NCBI GenBank assembly: GCA_020635015.1
Contig: JACKAP010000017.1
Location: 1-64,000, forward strand
Source of the DNA: Calditrichia bacterium
GTDB lineage: Bacteria > Calditrichota > Calditrichia > RBG-13-44-9 > J075
Length of the DNA: 64,000 nucleotides
Direction of reading: 5' to 3'
Shown: positions 27,601 through 39,163 of the stretch, in pieces
Layout of the letters: each line of letters begins with the position of its first letter
How positions within the stretch are numbered: the first letter of the stretch is position 1
The notes under the pieces: generated by a model
Told to the model about the DNA's origin: nothing
Databases searched by the model: none
What the model saw: the letters and a program-made list of their open reading frames with translations, nothing else
Position numbers and translations under genes: made by a program

Positions 27601-27971
27601 GGGGAAAAACAGAAGTGTCCGGTTATCGATTCGATATCAAGACCATTATGAAGCACTTTCAATTTGGGGTGCAAATTTAAAACTCAGTTTTAGATTTGCA
27701 CCCTGTTTAACCGTTTCATCCTAAAACCGATCGGGTCCGTTCGCCCATCGGCAAACGGCAGCCGTATTTTTTAAAGTGTATTTATTACAGCGTTTTTTTC
27801 GTAATTTTACCACCGAAGCGCCTGAGAAAATTCCTCCGAAAAGCAAATTACTATTTTAAGATAAAAGTATCGTATATTTCTCGGAGGAGAAACAACATCT
27901 TCCTGCATACGACGACTTGCAATTCATCTCCCCGGGAAATCATATGTCGCACAAATTTCCGGAGGCTTGCC

Positions 27972-28580
27972 ATGAAAAGATCAATTATCCTGATCCTTAT
28001 CTTGACAGCTGTTTTTGAACCCTTTTCTTCGATTAAGGCAGAAGAAGATGGTGCATCGGCATTGGCCGGATTGGGCCTGTTGGTGAGCGGTCTCACCATC
28101 ATATTCTCCGGCATCGGGGATATCGCCTCGGCGGCCGAGTCGGCGGAGAAATACAATGCCACGCTCACCGAGATGAGCCTGCTGGCAAGCGTTCATGAAG
28201 TCAACGCTGTTCCCCGGATGTTCGCTCAACCGGCGTTTTCCCGGGCGGCGCTCCTCAAGAACGGTGACCGGCGGGTATTTTATACCCTCCAGGTAAGTCA
28301 AAGACACAAAAACCCTGGCACGGCCACGTTGTGGTCTCTGGGCAGCACGCTGATCCCCACCGCGAGCGGGTATCTGATGATGGAGGCTGGCGGCTGGGAT
28401 AGCAACTCGCCCTCATTTATCGCCGGGCTGGTGACGGTCTCGGGCGGATGGGTCTTCGGTCCCAGCGCCGGCCACTGGTATGCGAAGCAAAATGCCCGGG
28501 GCTGGACGAGCGCACTGATCCGCATGGCGGCATATGGCGTCGGTTTTTTCTGCTTATCAGCAGTCGCGAGTGAGGGATAG
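27972..28580 (+). CDS. exported hypothetical protein with hydrophobic segments
   Basis: The 202-residue protein starts with a clear signal peptide (MKRSIILILILTAVFEPFSS, cleavage probably after IKA). A hydrophobic stretch LAGLGLLVSGLTIIFSGIGD at about 32-51 and two weaker ones near 115-130 and 180-198 suggest membrane contact. No family is recognised. GGAGG 6 nt before the ATG is a strong ribosome-binding site. It is convergent with the histidine kinase gene. The long Gly/Ser/Ala-rich C-terminal half resembles small integral membrane proteins, and function is unknown. Confidence 0.75.
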   Translation: MKRSIILILILTAVFEPFSSIKAEEDGASALAGLGLLVSGLTIIFSGIGDIASAAESAEKYNATLTEMSLLASVHEVNAVPRMFAQPAFSRAALLKNGDRRVFYTLQVSQRHKNPGTATLWSLGSTLIPTASGYLMMEAGGWDSNSPSFIAGLVTVSGGWVFGPSAGHWYAKQNARGWTSALIRMAAYGVGFFCLSAVASEG

Positions 28581-28662
28581 GCCTTTGACGGATGGTGGCA
28601 TGAGCTGGCAGGTTATAGGGTGCGTTGAAATTTAGCCAGACCTGTTTTTCGCATACGCCCAT

Positions 28663-29982
28663 TTACGAATCTCTCTGTTTTTCCAACCCTGCACAGCGCG
28701 AGGCTGATGAGGGTCTTTCAGCGCCTTCCTTCTCCATCGGCTGCCGGCCCAGATCGCCGGGAAAGGCTACCCGGAAGGTGCTGCCTTTGCCCGGCTCACT
28801 CTCGGCCGTCAAGATTCCCCGATGGTGCTGCATGATGTGATAGCTGGTAAAAAGTCCCAGCCCGGCCTTGACCCGAGCACCCCGGCGGGTGAAGACCGGA
28901 TCGAAAAGCCGCTCCATTTGTTCGGGCGGGATGCCGATGCCGGTATCGGTAATACTGACCTGCACCTGGTCGCTGCAAAAGCCGGTTTCGATGGTGATGG
29001 TTCCTTTCTCCGGGATCGCCTGAATTGCGTTCAGCAGCAGGTTCATGATCACCTGGTTCAGCTCGCCGGGAAAACAGGCCACGGCAGGAAGCTCCCCATA
29101 ATGTTTTACCACCTCAATACGCGCATTCAACTCCGGTTCAAGCAGGGTGAGAACGCTCTCCAGCCCCTCGTGGATATCCGCTTTCTGGAAGGGCGCCTCG
29201 TCGAGGCGGGCGAAATTCTTCAGGCTGCCGAGAATCTTGTCGATGCGCGCTCCGGCGGCCTGCTCGGCAGAATGGTTATTCTGCAGCACCGTCAGCGCCG
29301 CCTGAAGCGGCCGGGTGAGGGGCAGTAACGCAAGCTCCGGATTCTTCTCCAACAATGCGGCCATTTTGTTGATCGCCCGGCGGTGAAGGTCGATGGCGTT
29401 GCGGATCGTGCCCAGGGGCGTATTCATCTCGTGCACCACCCCGGCGACCAGTTTGCCCAGCGCGGCAACTTTTTCCGATTGCACCAGTTGCGCCTGGGTG
29501 GCCTGCAGTTCATCGAGCAGTTGCTGCAGCCGGTCTCTTTCCTCCCGGAGTTGCACGATCTCGCCGGCATAGTGAGCCGCCTCATTCTTGATAAAGGCGA
29601 CCGCCGATATCACCGCTTCCAATTCTGTCTGGCTGACGCCCAGGGCGATGGCATGAGCGACTTGCATCTCCAGCAAGGTAGCCGCATTCACGGCAAAGGC
29701 GGCAGCGACCGCCACCAGGGCGCCGGTACGGGAAGTGCCGGCAACACTCTCCGGCTTTTCCTCTGGCCCGCCGGTCTCCAACTGTCTCAGGCCATGGCGT
29801 TCCATGATACGCCGCGCGGCATCGCTGACCGCCAGGGCGTCGGCTATCGCCTGGCGGATTTCCTGCTCTGAAGCACCTGCTTCACGCACTTTATCAAAGT
29901 GAAAATCCGTTCAGGGCTGGCAGCCGGTCGCCACCGAGGCCGCCACGTTGACCAGTTCTTTTTCCCGGGATGTCAGAGACAT
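28663..29982 (-). CDS. AhpD-like/CMD domain-histidine kinase, candidate selenoprotein (in-frame TGA)
   Basis: The frame starts at ATG 29982 (GGGAG upstream), reads MSLTSREKELVNVAASVATG then CQP-TGA-TDFHFDKVREAGA, and continues to 28663. TGA is codon 24 (29911-29913), exactly where AhpD/carboxymuconolactone-decarboxylase-like proteins have the second Cys of CxxC, giving CxxU if read as selenocysteine. A second AhpD-like repeat without cysteines follows (about 85-135), then a coiled coil and a cytosolic histidine kinase: H-box VVHEMNTPLGTIRNAI, N-box NQVIMNLLLNAIQAI, DTGIGI and GLGLFTSYHI. Total 439 residues. A peroxide or thiol-redox sensor controlling phosphorylation is the obvious reading, but the partner regulator is not seen. 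If TGA is a stop, translation could restart at GTG 29889. Confidence 0.75.
29870..29913 (-). promoter_or_regulatory. possible bacterial SECIS element after TGA codon
   Basis: After the TGA come two potential hairpins: CACTTT-GAT-AAAGTG (29887-29901) and TGAAGC-AGGT-GCTTCA (29869-29884). In the second, the loop begins 32 nt after the TGA and has G at its second position. This lies within the published bacterial SECIS rules (loop 16-37 nt downstream, G among the first two loop bases). The loop side GCAGGT resembles that of E. coli fdhF. Not folded computationally. Confidence 0.45.
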
Positions 29983-30172
29983 GGTTTTCTCCCGATTTAA
30001 ATCTGCAATGGTTGATTAAAGGCAATTTCGCCCCGGCATGGCCGGATATCAAGTCTTTCTGTTTTTTTGCAATGTTATACTTTCGGTCAATTTCAACTTG
30101 AAATATAGATAAAATATGGATACTTTATAGATATTTATCGGCGCTATATTCGGATAAAATGTGGATAGTTTT

Positions 30173-31240
30173 ATGCTCAACTACGAAAAGAAACTTCAAT
30201 TTTCTTACGATGTAAATCAGAAAATACTGAACTTGATTTCCGATATTGATATGTTCAAGGGGAAGTGGTCAATACTGGAAAATGAAAGTGTCTCATATTT
30301 GAATAAACTTCGAAATATCGCCACCATCCAAAGTGTGGGTTCTTCGACAAGGATTGAAGGGGCTACGTTGTCGGATCAGGAGATAAAGGCCCTGATTGCG
30401 GATTTGGAAGTCAATAAAATCGAGACCAGAGATGAACAGGAAGTTGTGGGTTATTATGATGCATTAGAGTTGATTTTTGAAAATTATTTGGTAATAGAAT
30501 TAACGGAAAATTACATCAAGCAACTGCACGGCGTTTTATTGCGATACAGTGCGAAAGATGACCGGCAAAGGGGGATATATAAAAAGCTGACGAATAAAGT
30601 GGTGGCGACTTATCCGGACGGCACCCAAAAAGTTGTGTTCAATACGACAGAGCCCCATCTTGTGCCCAACGAGATGGGGAATCTAATTGCGTGGACAAAT
30701 CAGCGATTTAAGGATAGAAGCCTTCATCCCTTATTGGTCATCGGGCTGTTGATTTATGAATTTTTATCGATACATCCGTTTCATGACGGCAATGGCCGGC
30801 TTTCCCGGCTGTTAACAACATTACTATTGCTGAAACAAGATTATAATTTCATCAAATACGTTTCGTTTGAACATTTAATAGAAGCGCGAAAGCGAAGATA
30901 CTATGCTACGCTAATGGAATGCCAGCAATACCGGGGCAGCGATCGTGAAATTATAAATGTGTGGATACTGTTTTTTCTGGAATCCTTGCGAAGCTTGGCA
31001 ACTAAATTGGAAGCCAAAATTCAGCAGGTTGATGCCCAAAGCAAGCCTTATTTAAGTAGTCGGCAGAAAGAGATCGTTGAATTTATTCGAAATAATGAAC
31101 CGTGTAAGATCAGTGATATCCATTCGAATTTCCCCAACGTTTCCATCCATACGCTAAAAAAGGATTTGAAATATTTAGTTGAAATATCGATCCTTGGAAA
31201 AACCGGGCAACGTAAAGGAACCGTGTATCGGGTAAACTGA
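30173..31240 (+). CDS. Fic-family protein (class II, with C-terminal winged helix)
   Basis: This protein of about 355 residues contains the Fic catalytic motif HPFHDGNGRLSR near residue 210 and the inhibitory helix motif SSTRIEG near residue 60, which makes it a class II Fic with N-terminal autoinhibition. The N-terminus fits the Fic_N domain. The C-terminal 70 residues (SSRQKEIVEFIRNN, SIHTLKKDLKYLVE, LGKTGQRKGTVYRV) form a winged-helix DNA-binding module. Fic proteins AMPylate target proteins, often themselves or DNA-related partners. The start is ATG 30173; a GTG at 30161 is possible. The gene is AT-richer than its neighbours, which suggests horizontal gain. The target is unknown. Confidence 0.9.
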   Translation: MLNYEKKLQFSYDVNQKILNLISDIDMFKGKWSILENESVSYLNKLRNIATIQSVGSSTRIEGATLSDQEIKALIADLEVNKIETRDEQEVVGYYDALELIFENYLVIELTENYIKQLHGVLLRYSAKDDRQRGIYKKLTNKVVATYPDGTQKVVFNTTEPHLVPNEMGNLIAWTNQRFKDRSLHPLLVIGLLIYEFLSIHPFHDGNGRLSRLLTTLLLLKQDYNFIKYVSFEHLIEARKRRYYATLMECQQYRGSDREIINVWILFFLESLRSLATKLEAKIQQVDAQSKPYLSSRQKEIVEFIRNNEPCKISDIHSNFPNVSIHTLKKDLKYLVEISILGKTGQRKGTVYRVN

Positions 31241-31305
31241 TCACTGACAACTGATCACTGACAACGGACAACAACTGCCCGGTGGCCACCGGGCACTACC
31301 ACTGC

Positions 31306-32178
31306 TCACCCCCCCACCCCAAACTCCTGCCGGTAACGCTTGGGGCTGATCTCATGACGCTCGAAAAAACGGCGGTTGAAGTTGGAGAGGTTGTTGAAGC
31401 CCACCTTGTAGCAGATCTCGGCGATGGTCAGTTCGCTCTCGATCAGCAGCTTGCAGGCCTGGCCGATGCGCAGTTCGTTGACGTACTTGATGAAGGTTTT
31501 GCCGGTGGATTTCTTGAAGAAGCGGCTGAAGGCGGTGACGCTCATGTTGGCGATCTCCGCGGCATCCTCCAGGCGGAGCTGCTCGCGGTAGTTGCGGTTG
31601 ATGTAGGTGCACACCCGGTCGATGCGGCTCTGTTCGTCCGGCTGGAAGCCCCGGGTAAAGTCGATGCTGGAAAGCACCTCGCGCTGTTCCCTCTCCGCCC
31701 GCCCCAGCAGGTCGAGAATCTCGATCAGCTTGAGCAGGCGCTCCAGGCCCTCCAGCGCTTCCATCTCGAGCATCTTCTCCATCACCTGCCGGCGAATCTC
31801 CCCGTGGAACTGCAACCCGCGCGAGGCGCTGGCAAAGAGCTGCTGCAGCGACTTCAACTCCGGCACCCGGTGCACATCGAGGCCGGCAAAGTTCTCCGGG
31901 AACTGGATCAGGATCGCCTCATGGAATTTCTGCTTGCCCCGTGATCCGTTGGAGGCATACCAGGTGTGGGGGAGGTTGGGACCGATAAAGAAGAGATCGC
32001 CGGGCTGGTAATAGGATATATTGTCGCCGATGAAGCGCTTCCCCTTGCTGCGCAGCATCAGCATGATCTCGTACTCCGGATGGCAGTGCCAGTTGAACTC
32101 GAATGACGCCAGTTTGATCCGCTTGAATTTGAAAGAGGATTGCGGCGACGTGGTAAGTTTGACGCTGACCGGTTTCAT
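31306..32178 (-). CDS. AraC-family regulator with cupin sensor domain
   Basis: The 290-residue protein combines an N-terminal cupin-like domain (residues about 20-100; FNWHCHPEYEIMLML, ISYYQPGDLFFIGPNLPHTW) with a C-terminal AraC double helix-turn-helix (about 190-288; LRLEDAAEIANMSVTAFSRF, TIAEICYKVGFNNLSNFNRR, HEISPKRYRQ). Such regulators bind sugars or related ligands. It is divergent from the NagZ fusion gene with a 165-bp gap, so it is the best candidate activator of the plus-strand peptidoglycan-salvage run. GAGGGGC precedes the start. Ligand identity (MurNAc, GlcNAc or an anhydro-sugar) is inference. Confidence 0.92.
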   Translation of the reverse strand: MKPVSVKLTTSPQSSFKFKRIKLASFEFNWHCHPEYEIMLMLRSKGKRFIGDNISYYQPGDLFFIGPNLPHTWYASNGSRGKQKFHEAILIQFPENFAGLDVHRVPELKSLQQLFASASRGLQFHGEIRRQVMEKMLEMEALEGLERLLKLIEILDLLGRAEREQREVLSSIDFTRGFQPDEQSRIDRVCTYINRNYREQLRLEDAAEIANMSVTAFSRFFKKSTGKTFIKYVNELRIGQACKLLIESELTIAEICYKVGFNNLSNFNRRFFERHEISPKRYRQEFGVGG

Positions 32179-32315
32179 ATGCCCCTCGCACCGATACTAT
32201 ATTTTATTTTTTTTTCGCCAATATTCTCAATGATTGTCAATATAGTATTCAATCTTGTCAAAATAAACGTAGAAATTAATAAGTTCCTTGTGTTTAATTA
32301 CGGTAAGTCTTGATA

Positions 32316-32321
32316 TATAAT
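32316..32321 (+). promoter_or_regulatory. possible -10 element of the NagZ operon
   Basis: TATAAT lies 23 nt before the start codon in the AraC/NagZ divergent region. No good -35 box is found at 17 nt, as expected for an activator-dependent promoter. Upstream, GATTGTCAAT and CAATCTTGTCAA (about 32233-32258) form imperfect repeats that could be an operator. Confidence 0.3.
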
Positions 32322-32343
32322 CCATCACAACCAAGGATTTAAG

Positions 32344-35216
32344 ATGAAAAGGCACCCCTGGATTCTTCTTCTCCTCCTGCTCCCCCTCGGCTGCGCCGGC
32401 TCCCTGGGAAGCCGTGATAAAGCAGCGAAGGGGTCAAAATGGGTGGAAAAGCAGTTGGCCACGCTGACGGTGGAACAGAAAGTGGGCCAGATCATGGCCA
32501 TCGCCTATCACCCGCGGTTTTATAATGAAGCTGATCCGCATTTCCGCCGCATGATGGCGCTGGTGCGCGAGTATCATCTCGGGGGAGCGACCTTCTACCG
32601 GGGCGATCCCTACGCGGTGGCCCGCTGCATCGAGCGCCTGCAAAGCGCGGCGGAAATTCCCCTGCTGATGATGGCCGATGTGGAATGGGGCGTCACCATG
32701 CGCATCAACGAGGGCACGCCCTTTCTGCAGAATATGGCCGTCGGCGCCACCGGTTCCGAGGATTATGCCTACGAGCAGGGGCGGATCACCGCCGAGGAAG
32801 CCCGGGCCTTCGGCATTCACGTCGCCTACGCCCCGACGCTGGATGTGAACAGCAATCCCGACAACATCATCGTCAACACCCGCGCCTACGGGGAGAAGCC
32901 GGAACTGGCTGGGCGGCTGGGAGCGGCGTTTATCCGCGGCCTGCAGGCGCACGGCATCTACGCCACCATCAAGCATTTTCCCGGGCATGGCGACACCAAC
33001 GTGGATTCCCACCTCGACCTGCCGGTGATCACCGCATCGCAAGCGCGGGTGCGCAGCGTGGAACTCCCGCCCTTCCAAGCCGGGATCGACGCCGGCGCCA
33101 AGATGGTGATGGTCTCACACCTGACCTACAGCGCCTTCCCCCAGATGGAAGGCCGCCCCGCCACCCTCGATCCCTACTTCATCCAGGAGGTGCTGAAAAA
33201 GGAGATGGGCTTCCAGGGCATGGTGGTGACCGATGCGATGGATATGGGCGGGTGGTGAGAAATTACTGGTCCGGGGAAGCGGCGGTGATGGCCATAAATG
33301 CCGGCATCGACATGGTGCTGGTGCCGCCGGATTTCGAGGAGACCCACCGCTTCGTGGTGCAGGCGGTGAAGGACGGCCGCATCGCCCCAAGCCGGCTCGA
33401 CGACGCCCTGCGCAAGGTGCTGGAAACCAAATATCACTTCGGCCTGACCCAAACCCCCAAGATCGACTACGCCGAGATTGAACGGGTGATGGCCAGTCCC
33501 GAACACCTGGCCAAGGCGGAAGAGATCGCCAGCGCCGCCATGACCCTGGTGCGCGACCAACAGAACGTTTTCCCCATTCACGCCGAACAAGTCGACCGCG
33601 CGCTGGTGGTGGCGATCACTGATGAGGTTGCCGGGCCGGATTTCGGCCGCCCGCTCTTCCGGGAAGTGCAGCGGCGTATTCCCCATGTCCGAACCGCAAT
33701 CGTCGATGCCCGCACCAGCGGGGAGGAGATGCGCGCGATCATCGACCAGGTCGATTCGGCGCAGGCGGTGATCGCCGGGGTGTTTGTCAAATGGGGCAGC
33801 CATAAGGGATCGGTGACCCTCGCCGATACCACTACCCGGGTGCTGAGCGAATTTTTCGAGTGCGAAACACCGCTGGCGGTGGTCTCCTTCGGTTCGCCCT
33901 ATGTCCTGCGCCAAATTCCCAACGCGCCTTCCTATCTCTGCGCCTATTCGACCAACGACCTGGCGGTGCGCGCCGCCGGCCGGGCAATCTTCGGCGAGAT
34001 CCCCCTCAGCGCCAGACTGCCGGTGTCAATCCCCGGCCATGCGGACATCGGCGACGGCCTGACCCGTGAAGCCTACCCGATGACCCTGACGAAGCACATC
34101 TCCGACAATCTGTTCAGCGAGGCCTACGCCGTGCTGGAGGAGGCGATCGCCGACTCGGTCTTCCCCGGGGCGCAGATCGCCATCGTGCAGAACGGGCAAC
34201 TGCTGGCCAGCCGGGGCGTCGGGCATCAGACCTATGCGGCGGACGCGCCGGCCATCGATACCGAAACCATCTACGACCTCGCCTCGGTTACCAAAGTGGC
34301 GGCCACCACTACCGTGGCGATGCAGCTCTGGGAGCAAGGCAAACTCCCGCTCGACATCCCGGTGAAGCACTATCTGCCCAAATTCCACGGCGGGGCCAAG
34401 GAGCGCATCACCATGCGCCATCTCTTCACCCACTCCTCCGGGGTGCACTGGTGGGCGGATCTCTGGAACCAGGCCAAAGACAAGGCGGGGGCGCTGGATT
34501 ACATCTACCAATTGCCGCTGGATTATGCGCCGGGCGATTCGATGATCTACTCCGACCTCGGCCTGATTATGATCGGGGAGATCCTGCAGACCGTCACCGG
34601 CAAGCGCATCGACCAGCTCTCCCAGGAGATGATCTACCGGCCGATGGAGATGACCCACACCATGTATAATCCTCCCAAAAGCCTGCTCCCGCGCATCGCT
34701 CCCACCGAGATCGGCGGCAGCATGCACCGCGGCCTGATTCACGGCGATGTGCACGATGAGAACACCTTCTTCTTCAACGGAATTTCCACCCATGCCGGGC
34801 TTTTCTCCACCGCCGAAGATCTGGCCGCGCTGGCCCAGATGCTGCTCAATGGGGGCATCTACCGCCAGCATCGCTTCATGTCGCCGCAAACTGTCCGCTA
34901 CTGGACCACACGCCAGAAGATGCCGGAGAACTCCATCCGCGCCCTGGGCTGGACCACGCCCTATCCGGGATCGCTGGCCGGAAGTTACTTTTCCGAGGGC
35001 AGTTTTGGGCATACCGGCTTCACCGGCACCTCGATGTGGGTCGATCCTCAGCGCAAGATCGCGGTGATCCTGCTGACCAACCGGGTGCACCCCACCCGCG
35101 AACGCGGCGGCATTGCGCAGGTGCGGAAGAAATTTCATGATGCGGTGATGAAGGCGTTGATCAAACAGATGGGGGAAGAGCTGCCTGACGTTGACCCGGG
35201 GGTGTTGGGATATTGA
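32344..35216 (+). CDS. GH3 beta-N-acetylglucosaminidase (NagZ-like) fused to serine beta-lactamase-like domain, frameshifted
   Basis: A lipoprotein (MKRHPWILLLLLLPLGC) of about 957 residues. The GH3 domain has the NagZ signature KHFPGHGDTNVDSH near residue 220 and VVTDAMDMGG with the nucleophile Asp near 300. A GH3 C-terminal domain follows, then a class C beta-lactamase-like domain (about 590-940) with SVTK (SxxK), YSD in place of YxN, and HTG in FGHTGFTGTSMW. A G is missing in the G-run near 33250, and adding it gives exactly 958 codons. Related fusions are known in Bacteroidota. It would cleave GlcNAc from muropeptides, with the second domain acting on acyl or peptide bonds. It is the first gene behind the AraC promoter and belongs in the periplasm or on the surface. 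Confidence 0.88.
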
Positions 35217-35221
35217 TCGAT

Positions 35222-35352
35222 TTCGGAATGCGGATTTCGGAATGCGGAGTGAAAGACGCGTGGAGCGTAGAGCGTGGAGCAACCGCCCCTGATTGGCTTG
35301 CTGGACGCCGCGCCAATCTGTCCCCGCCTTGAAAAGGCGGGGAATAGTTGTC
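35222..35352 (+). repeat. composite repeat R2
   Basis: GCGGATTTCGGAATGCGGAG heptamers, GAGCGTAGAGCGTGGAGC, the CCGCCCCTGATTGGCTTGC block and hairpin CCCCGCCTT-GAA-AAGGCGGGG (35325-35345). The hairpin could terminate transcription, but only weakly T-rich sequence follows. Confidence 0.85.
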
Positions 35353-35374
35353 TGGGTCTCATCAATATTTAACC

Positions 35375-35670
35375 AACATCGCGAGCGACAGCGAGCAATA
35401 TCGTGAGCGAAGCGAACTAACATCGCCGGCGCAGCCGGCAAACATCGTGAGCGAAGCGAACAAATATCACGAGCGTCAGCAAGTAAACATCGCGAACGAA
35501 GTGAGCAAATATCGCGAACGAAGTGAGCAAATATCGCGAGCGTGAGCGAGCAAACATCGCCGGCACAGCCGGCAAATATCGCGAGCGTGAGCGAGCAAAC
35601 ATCGCCGGCACAGCCGGCAAATATCGCGAGCGTGAGCGAGCAAACATCGCCGGCACAGCCGGCAAACATC
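35375..35670 (+). repeat. longest directional 22-nt repeat array (R1)
   Basis: About thirteen units (ACATCGcGAGCGtGAGCGAG-like, ACATCGCCGGCACAGCCGGC and others). The last three pairs are near-perfect tandem copies of a 45-nt dimer. It ends 9 nt before the symporter start, where GAGG supplies the ribosome-binding site. Confidence 0.88.
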
Positions 35671-35678
35671 GAGGCTTT

Positions 35679-37170
35679 ATGGGTTTCACCACACTCGACA
35701 TCATCATCGTCATCGTCTACATGATCGTCTCTGCCGGGGCCGGGGCCTGGATCGGGCGGCATCAGACCAACACCACCGATTACTTTCTGGGCGGGCGGCA
35801 GATCCCCTGGTTTGCAGTCACCTTCAGCATCGTGGCCACCGAAACCAGCGTGCTGACCTTCATCAGCATCCCGGCGGTCTCCTACCTGGGCAATATGACC
35901 TTCATCCAGATCGTGCTCGGTTACATGATAGGACGGGTGCTGGTGGCGCAGATTATGATCCCGGCTTATTACCGGGGCGACATGAATACCGCCTATCACT
36001 ACCTGGGCGAGCGTTTCGGGCAGCGGATGCGCAACACCGCCAGCATCACCTTCATGGTCACCCGCCTGCTGGCCGACGGGGTGCGTCTCTTCGCCACCGC
36101 CATCCCCCTGGCCCTGATCATCAAGGGCAGCGGCGCCCTCAAGGGGCTTTCCGACGGGCAATTCTATGCAATTTCCATCATTGTAATCGGGGTGCTGACC
36201 ATGATCTATACCTACATCGGGGGGATCCGTGCGGTGATCTGGATGGACGTGGTACAGATGTTCATCTACCTGGGCGGGGCGATCCTGGCCGGCTACATCA
36301 TCCTGACCCGGCTGCCGGAGGGCTTTGCGAGCGTCACCCACTGGGCCGGCGACGGCGATAAATTGCAGTGGTTTTACACCGGCAGCGAGCTGGCCTTTCG
36401 CGACTTCATCCGCCAGCCCTACACCTTTTACACCGCGGTAATCGCCGGGGCGATCTTCAGCCTGGCCAGCCACGGCACCGACCAGTTGATCGTGCAGCGG
36501 GTGCTCACCTGCAAGGACCGTCAGGCCAGCCAGAAGGCGATGGTCTTCAGCGGGGTGGCGGTGTGCTTCCAATTCATGATCTTTCTGATGTTGGGGGTGA
36601 TGCTTTACGCCTATTACCAGGGCGCCGGCGTGGCGGACCTGGGACTGACCCGCGCCGACGGGATTTTCCCCAAATTCATTGTCGAAGAAATGCCCCCCGG
36701 CATCAGCGGGCTGATTGTCGCCGCGCTCTTCGCCGCCGCCATGAGCACCCTTTCCAGCAGCCTCTCCAGCCTCTCCAGCGCGGCGGTGCTGGATATTTAC
36801 CTGCCCCTGGCCGGCGCCGGCAAAAGCGAGGCGCAACTGCTCCAGACCTCCCGCCTGGTCACCCTGGCCTGGGGCGTGGTGCTGGTAGGGGTGGCGATTG
36901 CCTTCATCGGCCTGAAAGGCACGGTGGTGGAAGTGGCCCTGGGCATCGCCTCCTACACCTACGGAGGCCTGCTGGGGGTTTTTCTGCTCGGCCTGATCAA
37001 TCAAAAAGTCGGCCAGCGAGATGCGATCATCGGCTTCTTCTCCGCCCTGGTGGTAATGAGCGTGGTGATCCAGACCGTGAACATCGCCTGGCCGCTTTAT
37101 ACGGTGGTCGGCGCACTGACGACCGTGACCGTCGGCAACCTCGCGCATCTCATCTTTCCGGGAGCATCCC

Positions 37171-37181
<11 letters not shown>
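35679..37181 (+). CDS. sodium:solute symporter (SSS family) 1
   Basis: The 500-residue inner-membrane protein has about 13 predicted helices, starting FTTLDIIIVIVYMIVSAGAG. Typical SSS segments are YFLGGRQIPWFAVTFSIVAT and ETSVLTFISIPAV, the sodium-site region AALFAAAMSTLSSSLSSLSS in helix 8, and IGGIRAVIWMDVVQMFIYLG. Its frame is open into the upstream repeats, but ATG 35679 with GAGG 5 nt before it is the evident start. It overlaps the second symporter by 11 nt. Position behind NagZ and before the NagB/AnmK/MurQ genes suggests import of MurNAc, anhydro-MurNAc or GlcNAc; SSS proteins near such genes have this role in other bacteria. Specificity is inferred. Confidence 0.9.
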
Positions 37182-38937
<1,756 letters not shown>

Positions 38938-39069
38938 AAAAGACGTGGAGCGTGGAGCGTGGAGCGAAAGTGCGGGGCAACCGCCCCTGATTGGCTTGCT
39001 GGACGCTGCGCCAATCTGTCCCCGCCTTGAGAAGGCGGGGAATAATTGTCAGGGTCAGATCAATTTTTA

Positions 39070-39150
39070 ATCAGTATCGCGAACGAAGTGAGCAAATATC
39101 GCGAGCGTGAGCGAGCAAACATCGTTCGCGCAGCGAACAAACATCGTAGC
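39070..39150 (+). repeat. directional 22-nt repeat array (R1)
   Basis: Three to four units (CGCGAACGAAGTGAGCAAAT, CGCGAGCGTGAGCGAGCAAA, CGTTCGCGCAGCGAACAAAC) end 14 nt before the NagB start codon; GAGGAT is the ribosome-binding site. Confidence 0.85.
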
Positions 39151-39163
39151 GCACGAGGATATC

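Noticed and set aside
27401..27971. Cobalamin riboswitch before the corrinoid operon
   Set aside because: Looked for because of the B12 genes; no B12-box-like sequence was found, only palindromic repeats.
29889..29982. Kinase starting at GTG 29889 with a non-coding upstream
   Set aside because: The upstream codons fit the AhpD family precisely, with a good ribosome-binding site at 29982, so an in-frame TGA recoded as Sec (or an error) explains it better.
35375..35670. CRISPR array
   Set aside because: Units of about 22 nt follow each other without unique spacers, vary in their cores, and no cas genes are present.
35523..35678. N-terminal extension of symporter 1 through the repeats
   Set aside because: The peptide (YRERERANIAGTAG repeats) is a by-product of the repeat; the signal-like first helix and GAGG site place the start at 35679.
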